NCBI RefSeq assembly: GCF_030397575.1
Contig: NZ_JAPNXS010000005.1
Location: 186,001-250,000 of the forward strand
DNA: 64,000 bases
Reading direction: 5' to 3'
Source: Psychromonas sp. 14N.309.X.WAT.B.A12
GTDB lineage: Bacteria; Pseudomonadota; Gammaproteobacteria; Enterobacterales; Psychromonadaceae
Below the pieces are notes generated by a model that searched no databases, was not told the DNA's origin, and worked only from the letters and a program-made list of their open reading frames with translations. This document shows positions 7,896 through 16,702 of the stretch, one piece after another. Made by a program: the position numbers and the translations under genes. How positions within the stretch are numbered: the first letter of the stretch is position 1; each line of letters begins with the position of its first letter.

Positions 7896-8792
7896 TTATC
7901 CAGTTTTCGTTTTTTTATTCTGTAATGCACTGAGATGAACTAGATTGTCTTGTAACTCTTTCCACTGTTTGCCTTTTTGTTTAGGTTTATCACCTTGTAA
8001 GCTTTGGTATAAAGCAACTAATTGCCCAGCGATAGACACTGCAACTTCCATAGGTAACTTCCCGCTCACTTCACTTAAGCCAACCGGACAAGTCATGCTG
8101 TCAATTTGTTGATCAGAGAACCCTCTTTGCATTAAACGATATTGGAATTTTTTGGCTTTAGTCTCTGAGCCTATCACCCCCAACCACAATGATTGATTTC
8201 GTTTCAAAACAGCTTGGCAGAGTTCAAAATCTAATTGATGGTTATGGGTCAAAATTAAGGTTGCAGTATTCTTCGCTGCGCTTGTTACCTGTGCAACGGG
8301 TTCATCATCAACCACTTTCTGTACACTGCTTGGGATATGTTCAGGAAACAATTCAGCTCGGCTATCTATCCAACGGATCTGTATTGGCAGCTGTGCTAAA
8401 ATAGGCATTAAGGCATGGGCAACATGACCTGCTCCGTACACGTCTAGATGCAGTTTATCACTGGCAAAAACCTCAAATAAAACCAAAACTTGACCACCAC
8501 AACATTGACCTAAACTTGCACCAAGTTGAAAATTCTCCACTTCCTGGCAGCTTTCGCCACGTGCAATTAACGTACGAGCATGCTCAATGGCTTTAAATTC
8601 AAGATGTCCACCACCAATGGTTGCGTAGATATTGTTGTCGCTAATCACCATTTTAGTACCACTCGCTCGTGGTGTTGATCCAGCTGCACTTAATAATGTA
8701 ACAATCACATAAGTTGCTGAGCTTGCTTCCAATTCAGTGGCTGCTTGCAACCAACTGTGAGCATGTAGCCCTTGTGTAGACTGATTAAGCAT
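7896..8792 (-). CDS. xdhC: Xanthine dehydrogenase accessory protein XdhC
   Basis: XdhC binds the molybdenum cofactor, supports its sulfuration and inserts it into XdhB. The 298-residue product has the N-terminal XdhC/CoxI domain with STPRASGTKM and the cysteine motif GASLGQCCGG. Its C-terminal Rossmann-like domain carries VYGAGHVAHAL. Its start overlaps the 3' end of xdhB by 8 bp, so production is coupled to the enzyme it matures. It is the third gene of xdhABC. Confidence 0.94.
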   Translation of the reverse strand: MLNQSTQGLHAHSWLQAATELEASSATYVIVTLLSAAGSTPRASGTKMVISDNNIYATIGGGHLEFKAIEHARTLIARGESCQEVENFQLGASLGQCCGGQVLVLFEVFASDKLHLDVYGAGHVAHALMPILAQLPIQIRWIDSRAELFPEHIPSSVQKVVDDEPVAQVTSAAKNTATLILTHNHQLDFELCQAVLKRNQSLWLGVIGSETKAKKFQYRLMQRGFSDQQIDSMTCPVGLSEVSGKLPMEVAVSIAGQLVALYQSLQGDKPKQKGKQWKELQDNLVHLSALQNKKTKTG

Positions 8793-11151
8793 GACTTATC
8801 TCTGTAGTTTTCGTTTGTGCTGCCGTTTTATTCCATTGCTGCGCTGCTTGAACAGCATTCAACACCGCCTCTGGTGTTGCAGGTGGATTTAAACTAGGCG
8901 CAAATTGATAATCAGTAATGCTAGCTAGTGCGTTACGAATTGCACTCCATACACTAATGCCTAACATAAATGGCGGTTCACCGACGGCTTTAGATTTAAA
9001 CACTGTCGTAGCAGGATTCTGAGAATTATATAACTTCACATTAAACTCTGCTGGCGTATCACCTATCGCCGGAATTTTATAGGTTGCAGGCGCGTTACTA
9101 GCTAATGCTCCTTGATCATTCCAGCTTAGATCTTCAGTGGTTAACCACCCCATTCCTTGAATAAAGGCCCCTTCGATTTGGCCAATATCCAGAGCTGGAT
9201 TAATAGAACTACCCACATCATGTAAAATATCAGTGCGTGTCACTGTATTTTCACCAGTTAAAATATCAATTTCCACTTCGCTTAACGCTAAACCATAGGC
9301 GTAATAAAAGAAAGGGTGTCCTTCTGCTTTTTCACGATCATAATAAATTTCAGGCGTTGCGTAATAACCCGTAGTGGAAAGCGAAATACGATTCAGATAA
9401 GCTAAATTAATCAATTCAGAAAAGCTAATTCGCCCCTTTTCATGCACTAATTGATTATCTATCAACTGCATTTGTTCAAGGCTCACATCAAAATGCTGAC
9501 TAGCAAACTCAAATAAACGTTGTTTGATGGTATTCGCTGCATTCAGAGCAGCCATACCGTTTAAGTCGGTACCACTTGATGCGGCGGTTGGTGAGGTATT
9601 TGGTACTTTATCGGTACGCGTTGCATTCACTAAAATATGTTGCATATCAATGGAGAAAGCTTGTGCGACGATTTGTGCAATTTTAGTATTAAGCCCTTGG
9701 CCCATCTCTGTACCACCATGGTTAACATGCACAGAGCCATCGGAATAGATCACTAACAATGCCCCCGCTTGATTCAAGTGCTGCACGGTGAAAGAGATAC
9801 CAAATTTAACCGGTGTTAATGACAATCCCTTTTTGATGATTGGAGAAGTTTTATTGAAAGTAGTAATCGCTTCTTTACGCGCCCAGTAATCCCCCTCTTC
9901 CTCCATTTTCGCAATCATATCCTTTAGAATAAATTGATCTACTTTTTGTTTATAAGGGGTTAAATCACGACCTGGTTTATATAAATTAAGTTTACGGATC
10001 TCTAGGGGATCTTTTTTCAAATAGTAAGCAATATCGTCCACCAGCTGTTCAGCCATAATCATTCCCTGCGGGCCACCAAAGCCTCGGAATGCAGTATGAC
10101 TAACGGTATTGGTTTTACAACGATTACCATTGATATGTGCATTAGGATAATAATAAGCGTTATCTGCATGGAATAAGGCTCGGTCAACGATGGCATCGGA
10201 CAAATCAGGAGAGTATCCACAATAACCATTAATATTAATATCTACGCCTTCAATTAAGCCCTGTTGATCAAAACCAACTTGATAGGTGTTATAGAATGGA
10301 TGACGTTTACCTGTACTTTTAAAATCATCACTTCGTGCTAAGCGAATTTTAACTGTTTTTCCAGTATGGTAAGCCGCTAAAGCAGCCAAACATGTCCAGG
10401 GTGCAGCCTGTGTTTCTTTACCACCAAATCCGCCGCCCATACGACGCATCTCTACCGTCACATAGTTGAATGGTTGTTTAAGTACTTTTGCAACTAAATG
10501 CTGTACTTCACTAGGGTGCTGGCTTGAACATTGAATAAACATACCGCCTTCTTCAGTGGGTGTCGCAATACTCACCTGCCCTTCCAAATAGAAATGTTCT
10601 TGGCCACCAATATCTAAATCACCAGAAATTTTATGTTCTGCATTTTTAATAGCTTGCTTAGCATCACCTCGGTTTAAAGCATGGGGTGGACGCACCCAAT
10701 GTTGTTCTTTTATCGCTTGTTTAATATCTAACATAGGTACACTAGTTTGATATTCAATCACCACTTTACGTGCGGCGATTCTAGCAGCTTTATAACTTGT
10801 CGCGACGACTAATAAAATAGGCTGACCATGATATTCAATCACCTCATCGGTTAATAAAATATCACCCGAAAAAACCGGGCCAATATCATTTGTACCTGGA
10901 ATATCTTTGCTGCTAAAGATATCAACAACACCTTGCACTGCGAAAGCTGGCGCAGTATCAATAGACATAATGTTTCCATGTGCAATAGTCGATACAACAG
11001 GGTAAGCATGTAAAGTATTTACTTCTTCCGCTTTATCATCAACATACACCGCTTTACCAATTACTTGTTTGATCGCACTTTCATGAATAAAAGATTGGCC
11101 GATGGCATTACCTTTCAGCCCTGTTGGTTTGTCTGTTTTAAAGTGACGCAT
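8785..11151 (-). CDS. xdhB: Xanthine dehydrogenase, molybdopterin-binding subunit
   Basis: This is the large catalytic subunit that oxidises hypoxanthine to xanthine and xanthine to urate in the cytosol. The 788-residue length matches two-subunit bacterial XDH. It has the aldehyde-oxidase a/b hammerhead N-terminal domain, the cofactor-binding GGGFGGKE segment near residue 240, HTAFRGFGGPQGM, and the catalytic glutamate Glu725 in AVGEPPFMLG, equivalent to Glu730 of Rhodobacter XdhB. It overlaps xdhA by 14 bp and xdhC by 8 bp, with AAGGA before its ATG, indicating a tightly coupled operon. Substrate assignment is supported by the purine neighbours. Confidence 0.95.
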   Translation of the reverse strand: MRHFKTDKPTGLKGNAIGQSFIHESAIKQVIGKAVYVDDKAEEVNTLHAYPVVSTIAHGNIMSIDTAPAFAVQGVVDIFSSKDIPGTNDIGPVFSGDILLTDEVIEYHGQPILLVVATSYKAARIAARKVVIEYQTSVPMLDIKQAIKEQHWVRPPHALNRGDAKQAIKNAEHKISGDLDIGGQEHFYLEGQVSIATPTEEGGMFIQCSSQHPSEVQHLVAKVLKQPFNYVTVEMRRMGGGFGGKETQAAPWTCLAALAAYHTGKTVKIRLARSDDFKSTGKRHPFYNTYQVGFDQQGLIEGVDININGYCGYSPDLSDAIVDRALFHADNAYYYPNAHINGNRCKTNTVSHTAFRGFGGPQGMIMAEQLVDDIAYYLKKDPLEIRKLNLYKPGRDLTPYKQKVDQFILKDMIAKMEEEGDYWARKEAITTFNKTSPIIKKGLSLTPVKFGISFTVQHLNQAGALLVIYSDGSVHVNHGGTEMGQGLNTKIAQIVAQAFSIDMQHILVNATRTDKVPNTSPTAASSGTDLNGMAALNAANTIKQRLFEFASQHFDVSLEQMQLIDNQLVHEKGRISFSELINLAYLNRISLSTTGYYATPEIYYDREKAEGHPFFYYAYGLALSEVEIDILTGENTVTRTDILHDVGSSINPALDIGQIEGAFIQGMGWLTTEDLSWNDQGALASNAPATYKIPAIGDTPAEFNVKLYNSQNPATTVFKSKAVGEPPFMLGISVWSAIRNALASITDYQFAPSLNPPATPEAVLNAVQAAQQWNKTAAQTKTTEISHA

Positions 11152-12673
11152 GGTTAATCCTTGTCTTAATAGCGGGTACTGTCGCGTTCAGGTCGACACT
11201 GTTTGGGCTTAATATCATGTTGCTAGCACTTTGATACCAAATCCGGTCAAACAAGTTCTTACTGACTTGTAATCGGTAAGCTGATGTTGCTCTTACATCT
11301 GATAACGGCTGAAAGTCCTCTTCCATTTTTTGTGCCGCTGCTTGCAAGTTTTCTAAACTAAAAGCTTTACCATTTAATGCGCCTGCAATATTAGGAGCTA
11401 AAGCTGGTGTAGAAGCCATACCGCCCATTGCACACTTCACCGCATGCATAGTTTGATCTGTTAATTGATAACTTAATACTAAACATACCGCTGAAATATC
11501 ATCTTCAATACGTTTAGATATTTTATGACAGCTGAGTTGTTGGTTAGGTAGGCGCTGAGGTACATGAATCGCCACAATTACTTCATCATCAGCTAATTGT
11601 GTCTGACGATAATCAACAAAGAACTCAGCCAAAGGGATAACACGAGTACCGCTGATGCTTTGTAACTCGATACTTGCATCCAGCGCAATCAATAAAGGAG
11701 CGGGATCACCAATCGGTGACGCGTTGGCAATACTGCCACCTAATGAACCCGCATTTCTAATTTGCAATGAGCCGATACGTTCAAACAGTTCATGTGCTTC
11801 TGGGTAGACTTCGCAAAAGCTATCTACAAATTCGCTATAAGGTAAAGCTGCACCAATGTGTATGCCTGTTTCATCTTGAGTAAATTGCATTAACTCAGGG
11901 CAATAACGTACTGATATCAGTTGTTCGCTGTAAGCTAAATGTTGACTAAATTCGACGGATAAATCCGTTGCACCTGCCACAAACTTAGCTTCAGGATGCG
12001 CTGCTTTTAATTCGCAGAGTTGAGTTAAGTTTTGTGGTAAATAAAAGTATTGCTGGCCATGTTCAATCGCCGGGATAGCATTTAATGCCAGATCTTTTTC
12101 TAAAGAGAGAGTCAATGCACTGACTTGTTGACTAAAACGATGATCTTTATCACTGATGTTTTGCGTGGATTCCGCTGTATAACTAAAACACTTTTCAGCA
12201 GCAGCTAAAATAGGTTGATACCCTGTACAACGGCATAGATTTCCACCCAAGGCTTGAATCACGGCTGCTTTGCCTGGGTAGCTTGAATAGTTCATATACA
12301 AGGCAAACAAACTCATAATAAAACCTGGTGTACAAAAACCACATTGTGAACCATGGCACTCTACCATTGCTCTTTGTACTGGATGCAACTCTTCCAAACT
12401 TGGGTTTGCTTTAGCGCTCAATGCTTCCACAGTAATTAAATGCTTACCGTGTAAATTTCCAACTAACATTAAACAAGCATTAATGCTTTTATAGTGCCAT
12501 TGGCCATCAATCAGATCCCCAATCACTACAGTACAAGCACCGCAATCACCAGAGGCACAGCCTTCTTTACTGCCTACTTTCCCCATATTGGTGCGTAACC
12601 AGTCCAAAATGCTCAAATTTGGCGCAAACTGTGTCAATTGAACCATTTCATTGTTAACTAAAAACTGAATCAC
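11138..12673 (-). CDS. xdhA: Xanthine dehydrogenase, iron-sulfur/FAD subunit
   Basis: This is the electron-transfer subunit. The N-terminal ferredoxin-like domain holds the first [2Fe-2S] cluster (Cys39, 44, 47, 67), and the next domain holds the second (Cys111, 114, 147, 149, in CGFCTPG and GNLCRCTGY). The FAD-binding domain, with AGATDLSVEF and a GGSIANASPIGD motif, occupies about residues 185-370, followed by the CO-dehydrogenase-type C-terminal domain. The length is 511 residues. The start is GTG with GAGAGG six bases upstream. It is the first gene of xdhABC, 85 bp downstream of a RutR-type operator. Confidence 0.95.
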   Translation of the reverse strand: MIQFLVNNEMVQLTQFAPNLSILDWLRTNMGKVGSKEGCASGDCGACTVVIGDLIDGQWHYKSINACLMLVGNLHGKHLITVEALSAKANPSLEELHPVQRAMVECHGSQCGFCTPGFIMSLFALYMNYSSYPGKAAVIQALGGNLCRCTGYQPILAAAEKCFSYTAESTQNISDKDHRFSQQVSALTLSLEKDLALNAIPAIEHGQQYFYLPQNLTQLCELKAAHPEAKFVAGATDLSVEFSQHLAYSEQLISVRYCPELMQFTQDETGIHIGAALPYSEFVDSFCEVYPEAHELFERIGSLQIRNAGSLGGSIANASPIGDPAPLLIALDASIELQSISGTRVIPLAEFFVDYRQTQLADDEVIVAIHVPQRLPNQQLSCHKISKRIEDDISAVCLVLSYQLTDQTMHAVKCAMGGMASTPALAPNIAGALNGKAFSLENLQAAAQKMEEDFQPLSDVRATSAYRLQVSKNLFDRIWYQSASNMILSPNSVDLNATVPAIKTRINHASL

Positions 12674-13162
12674 GTAAACCTCTCTTAATGTTGCAATCCT
12701 TTGTATATCAAGACTTAAAAAGTTAATAATATGTTATCAACTATTATTCAATCCTGTTTTGACCATATGGTCAAGTTACACTATTGCATACTGTGTACCA
12801 AGATTACCTTTCAATATAAAAATAATAATTACACGGGTTTATTAAAATACAATGACCTCTTTTAATATAGCCTTTTATAACGATTCTATTAAATTTGTAG
12901 CGGTGAAGGTGCCAAGGTAAGCTGAAGTTGAATAGTAAGTTAAGCTTATAGCCAAGACTTTATTATGACTCCCTTGCAAACTTTCTCAAGAACAGGGCGC
13001 AGAATGTCATACACATCAACAATGAGATCAAATACACCAGCATAATTATCTGTTAACCTATAGATAATAGACACTAAGCTTTACTATATAATTATCAAGA
13101 AATTAGACAAATTTAGTCCACTTTCTTATTCGTATAAATTGCTAAAAGAGTATGCTTCATTT
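12674..13162. other. Divergent xdhA / rutR-like regulatory region
   Basis: This 489-bp AT-rich gap separates the divergent xdhA and TetR-type regulator genes and has no credible coding sequence. It contains the RutR palindrome. On the minus strand TTGACC at the edge of that palindrome, 17 bp, then TTGAAT, could form the -35/-10 of the xdhABC promoter. If so, the operator covers the -35 and binding would repress. I see no second clear copy of the operator near the regulator's own start. Confidence 0.6.
12759..12774. promoter_or_regulatory. RutR-type operator upstream of xdhABC
   Basis: TTGACCATATGGTCAA is a perfect 16-bp palindrome and matches the published E. coli RutR consensus TTGACCANNTGGTCAA at all twelve specified bases on both halves. 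It lies 86 bp upstream of the xdhA GTG and faces a divergent gene for a RutR-family regulator. The match is seen directly; binding by the neighbouring protein is a strong inference. Confidence 0.88.
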
Positions 13163-13813
13163 ATGAAAAAAGTAATGAAAAAAAGCCAGTCACCTCGTGG
13201 TTCATTAGCCGACATACGTCAAGATAATGAGCAACAAATTTTAGATGCTGCAGAGCATGTATTTGCGGAACGTGGTTATCGCGGGACGACAGTAGCGGGC
13301 ATTGCAGAAGCAGTTAATTTGCCCAAAGCCAACGTACTTTATTACTTTAAAACCAAAGAAGGTTTATACAAAGAGGTCATTAACCGCCTATTAGTATTAT
13401 GGATGAAACACATGAATGAAATGAGTGCAGATCAACATCCAGGTGAAGCGCTTCCTAAATACATAGTGAATAAAATAACCCAGTCTCGACAACATCCCAA
13501 TGCTTCACGTATCTTTGCCGCAGAAGTACTGCATGGAGCACACTACCTACGTGAACCATTACAAAACGAATTAAGGGATCAGTTTGAACAAACCTGTGAT
13601 GTATTTCGAGCATGGCAAGAAAAAGGCTGGCTAGATCCGATAGATCCTGAGCATATGTTATTTATGTTGTGGTCAAGCACTCAGGCCTATGCCGATCACG
13701 GCTTGCAAATCAGCATTTTGATGAAAAAAGAGCAACTATCAGACGAAGATTTTGCGAAAGGCATTGAGCTAGTGACTCATATCATTCTAAAAGGGTGTGG
13801 AGTGAAGCTTTAA
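13163..13813 (+). CDS. TetR family regulator of the RutR type, probable purine-responsive repressor of xdhABC
   Basis: This cytosolic DNA-binding repressor has an N-terminal TetR helix-turn-helix (about residues 25-65, ending NLPKANVLYYFKTKEGLYKE, close to RutR's KTNLLYYFPSKEALY). The C-terminal ligand domain keeps RutR landmarks: SRIFAAEVLHGA, PIDPEHMLFMLWSSTQAYAD. E. coli RutR senses uracil/thymine and also touches purine genes. Here the gene faces xdhABC across a perfect RutR palindrome, and no rut genes are present, so a purine signal is plausible. I choose the ATG at 13163, which has AAAAGAG upstream; a TTG at 13139 and an ATG at 13175 are alternatives. Confidence 0.87.
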   Translation: MKKVMKKSQSPRGSLADIRQDNEQQILDAAEHVFAERGYRGTTVAGIAEAVNLPKANVLYYFKTKEGLYKEVINRLLVLWMKHMNEMSADQHPGEALPKYIVNKITQSRQHPNASRIFAAEVLHGAHYLREPLQNELRDQFEQTCDVFRAWQEKGWLDPIDPEHMLFMLWSSTQAYADHGLQISILMKKEQLSDEDFAKGIELVTHIILKGCGVKL

Positions 13814-13826
13814 CGCTTTCAATGAA

Positions 13827-13868
13827 GCGCAATGCCAGTAATCTTATTCATTACAGGCATTGTGCTTT
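13827..13868. terminator. Bidirectional terminator
   Basis: GCGCAATGCCAGTAAT (13827-13842) pairs with ATTACAGGCATTGTGC (13850-13865) over 16 positions with one G:T pair and one mismatch, leaving a 7-nt loop. A TTT follows on the plus strand. It sits between the convergent TetR regulator and lyase genes. Confidence 0.75.
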
Positions 13869-13878
13869 ACTCACTCCA

Positions 13879-16089
13879 TCATAAAACAGCTTCAATTATT
13901 TGAGTGTTAACTCCTTCATCATCAACCACTAACTGCTGTCCATCTAATCCAATAACTAACTCTCCGGACTCATTAACTTTTATAGGCACCGTAGATTTCA
14001 AACAGCTTACCGCGACATTATGTTCACTAGCGGAAGGGAACTCCCACTGCATATGATAAATATCAGTAGTCGCATCTGACTCTATCCCCCCAGAAACAGG
14101 GATATCTTCTTCGTAACCAAAGTCCAAGGTGGCAGCAACATTAATATTACTTTGCACTTTACAATGATAAGGTTGAGGCAATTCAGGGGAACATAATTCA
14201 ACCGCACCTTCTGTTAATGATGCATTTAAATGGCTATGTAAACGCCACTGCAATGGTTTTGCATCAAATAACTGAATAACATCCCACACAATGATTCCTT
14301 TACCTTTGATTAAAATAAAGGTGCGTATAAAAGACTTTGCATCAAGATATGTACAACTAAGGTCAGCTTTATAACAAACCCAAGCATCACCTTCTTGCTG
14401 ATAAGTTACTCTCGCTGCTGCACTCTCATCATCAATGATTTGTCCTACACCATCAATTAATGGCAAATTATGGGCGCGAGTTGTTTGTGTCCATTCACTA
14501 TGATGGCTGCTTCCAAAACAATAACCATAACTTCCCGTAGGAGTTAATACGCCTAAACGATTATCCATCAGAGCAAGGTTTCCCTGGTCTGCGTGACGAT
14601 GAGAGCTATTTCCAAAAGGACTGGCTCTAAACAATAAGTCAACCTGTTCATAACTAGCAATACCAAAGCCTGCATGCTGATAAAAATGACTGGCGGTGGT
14701 TCGAGCAGGTTTTGCTTTAACCTGAGATTGACGCTCATATTCGAGCTGCTTCACTGTGCTCACTACATCCAATAAGTGCAAACTATAACAATTGATTTTT
14801 GATTCTAAATATTCACTCGTTTGAATCGCTTTTTGATCACCAAAACGATGTGCATAAATACGTAAAGGGTTCTGAGCAAAAAAACCAGGCCACTCAACAC
14901 TATTTCGTTTACACCAAAAACCATCACCAAAAGGATGAATCGATTGTTCCGTTGCCACAAAGTCCATTGCAAAGTCGCAATAGTTTTTATAGAAAGGATG
15001 CTCGTAAAATGAAAAGTCACTCAACCGTTCAATCGATAAAAAGAAAGCATGGTGCCATTTACTGTAAGAAGATGAATAAAATGGCCCTTCTGCCCAACTG
15101 CCATCCTGACCACCATAGAAAGGAAAAATTCCGCGATAAATCATTAAAGAGTAATTTAACCACCGCTCGCAAACATCTCGGTCAAACTCTTTATGCAATA
15201 CCAGCGCAGCCACACCTAAATAACCCGGTAAACGAGACGTATGAGAGTGGCCTGGAAATTGATGGAATTGATCAGCACTTAAACGCTCTTCCATTTGATA
15301 AGCAATACGAATCAGCATAGGTCGAACAAATGACTTTTCAGGCTCAGTCATTAATGGTGACAACCAGTGATAAGCTAAAAATAGATTACGCGATAAAGAT
15401 AATCCTACTTCATCGCCCCACGTTAAGGGTCTAACTAAAGAAGCAGGACCTTCTGGGCTCCATTGCGCGAAGCTCAATAACAATTCAACTGCGTGTTGAC
15501 CACTCTCTTCTTCTTGCCATATTTTATAAAGCAAAGTGAGTGCGATTAAGTCTCTATCAATCCATTCACGAACGTTAGCAATGGCAGTCCTTTTACCTGC
15601 TTCCTTACCACGCTTATAATGATCAGGGTAACTTATATCATCAGCATGAGCAGCTAATTTAGCCGTTGCCTGGAGTTTAGGATAAGCCTGTTGCGCGGCT
15701 GTTTTTACGCTATCAATATCTTCATCAAAATACATCATAAATTGGTTTTTATCAGCACATAATGCAAATAATTGCTCAGCCGTAGGCGCGATATAATCAG
15801 CAGTCTGTTCTTCAATATCAAAATGAAACCACTGTGACTTAAACCCTATGGCATCAGTTAAACGCCAACGATACTTACCAACCTCCAAAGCAAAAGATAA
15901 CTGTAATGGCGATTGGATCGCTTGCCACTGCCAAGCTTGATCAGTCGTACAGCAAATCAGTTCTAGGTCATAGCGCTGTTGAATATCTGCTTGCGGCCAG
16001 TTAAAGCTAGGTGGATTAGTTAACGCAGGTTGTTGATCTTCAGGTGAGAAAAATAGCTGAAAGTCATGATGTCGTTTTAGCTCTAACAT
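13879..16089 (-). CDS. Heparinase II/III-fold polysaccharide lyase, PL15-like (probable oligoalginate lyase)
   Basis: This 736-residue protein has no signal peptide and should act in the cytosol on imported oligosaccharides. Residues about 1-95 resemble the DUF4962 N-terminal module (PPSFNWP, GKYRWRL, WFHFDIE). An alpha/alpha barrel follows, then a beta-sandwich heparinase II/III C-terminal domain. Candidate catalytic residues are the His in FPGHSHTSRLPGYLG (about 280), the Tyr in EGPFYSSSY (about 340) and the His in GNSSHRHADQGN (about 497), matching the His-Tyr-His layout of the PL15 exo-oligoalginate lyase Atu3025. It lies 1 bp from an acetyltransferase gene and downstream of an SSS symporter. 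Alginate is the likeliest substrate given the PL7 lyase in the window, but another uronic-acid polymer is possible. Confidence 0.75.
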   Translation of the reverse strand: MLELKRHHDFQLFFSPEDQQPALTNPPSFNWPQADIQQRYDLELICCTTDQAWQWQAIQSPLQLSFALEVGKYRWRLTDAIGFKSQWFHFDIEEQTADYIAPTAEQLFALCADKNQFMMYFDEDIDSVKTAAQQAYPKLQATAKLAAHADDISYPDHYKRGKEAGKRTAIANVREWIDRDLIALTLLYKIWQEEESGQHAVELLLSFAQWSPEGPASLVRPLTWGDEVGLSLSRNLFLAYHWLSPLMTEPEKSFVRPMLIRIAYQMEERLSADQFHQFPGHSHTSRLPGYLGVAALVLHKEFDRDVCERWLNYSLMIYRGIFPFYGGQDGSWAEGPFYSSSYSKWHHAFFLSIERLSDFSFYEHPFYKNYCDFAMDFVATEQSIHPFGDGFWCKRNSVEWPGFFAQNPLRIYAHRFGDQKAIQTSEYLESKINCYSLHLLDVVSTVKQLEYERQSQVKAKPARTTASHFYQHAGFGIASYEQVDLLFRASPFGNSSHRHADQGNLALMDNRLGVLTPTGSYGYCFGSSHHSEWTQTTRAHNLPLIDGVGQIIDDESAAARVTYQQEGDAWVCYKADLSCTYLDAKSFIRTFILIKGKGIIVWDVIQLFDAKPLQWRLHSHLNASLTEGAVELCSPELPQPYHCKVQSNINVAATLDFGYEEDIPVSGGIESDATTDIYHMQWEFPSASEHNVAVSCLKSTVPIKVNESGELVIGLDGQQLVVDDEGVNTQIIEAVL

Positions 16090-16090
16090 G

Positions 16091-16642
16091 TTACTTCTCC
16101 TGTTTAAACCAAGTATATTGACCCGTTTCTTTATCTATTTTTCCTAACTGTACCGCCGGTGTTCCACCTACAATGGCGTAATCTTCAACATCGTTTGTCA
16201 CCACGGAATTTGCACATACCAGACTACAACGACCAATGGTTACGCCAGGTGTAATAACCACTCCCGAAGTCAACCAGACGCCATCTTTAATAATCACTTT
16301 ACCTTCGCTTAAATCACTACGCCCGCTAAAAAAATCATCCTCGACAGAATAAACATGATTAGAAGCAACAATGCTGGCATGTGGGCCTATCAACACATTT
16401 TCCCCGATACTCACATCACCATTAACGTAACTATATAAACCAACATAAGAGCGAGCACCGATTTGATTATCACCAATTCTCACCACAGCTCCCGGTGCAA
16501 TTCGTACTCGTTCGTTAACAAAGCCTAGAATTTTCGCTCTGCTATTATCATCTTCAAAATTATTACTTTGCGTTGTATATAGAGTAAATTTACGAAACTC
16601 TTCCTCGCTTAATTCACCACCAAATTTTTCTTGTACAGACAT
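16091..16642 (-). CDS. Hexapeptide-repeat O-acetyltransferase (maltose/galactoside acetyltransferase type)
   Basis: This 183-residue cytosolic protein is a left-handed beta-helix acyltransferase. Hexapeptide repeats run through the middle (for example IGENVLIGPHASIV and IKDGVWLTSGVVITPGVTIGR). The catalytic His is in the ASNHVYSVED loop, and GGTPAVQLGKI is the usual C-terminal exit sequence. The gene ends 1 bp before the lyase start, so the two are co-translated. A sugar acetyltransferase inside a polyuronate uptake operon could modify surplus imported sugars, as LacA is thought to do; the substrate is unknown. AAGG precedes the ATG. Confidence 0.82.
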   Translation of the reverse strand: MSVQEKFGGELSEEEFRKFTLYTTQSNNFEDDNSRAKILGFVNERVRIAPGAVVRIGDNQIGARSYVGLYSYVNGDVSIGENVLIGPHASIVASNHVYSVEDDFFSGRSDLSEGKVIIKDGVWLTSGVVITPGVTIGRCSLVCANSVVTNDVEDYAIVGGTPAVQLGKIDKETGQYTWFKQEK

Positions 16643-16655
16643 ATTTCTAACCTTA

Positions 16656-16681
16656 GGAAGTGAATCGATAAATTCACTTCC
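16656..16681 (-). repeat. Intercistronic stem-loop downstream of the symporter gene
   Basis: GGAAGTGAAT (16656-16665) and ATTCACTTCC (16672-16681) form a perfect 10-bp stem with a 6-nt loop in the 60-bp gap between the symporter stop and the acetyltransferase start. No T-run follows on the minus strand, so it probably protects the 3' end of the symporter segment after processing. Confidence 0.6.
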
Positions 16682-16702
16682 ATAATGACAATTTAAAGAA
16701 AA

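Noticed and set aside
14799-15320. 173-codon plus-strand frame inside the PL15-like lyase
   Set aside because: Antisense to a well-supported enzyme gene; low-complexity basic composition with no domain pattern.
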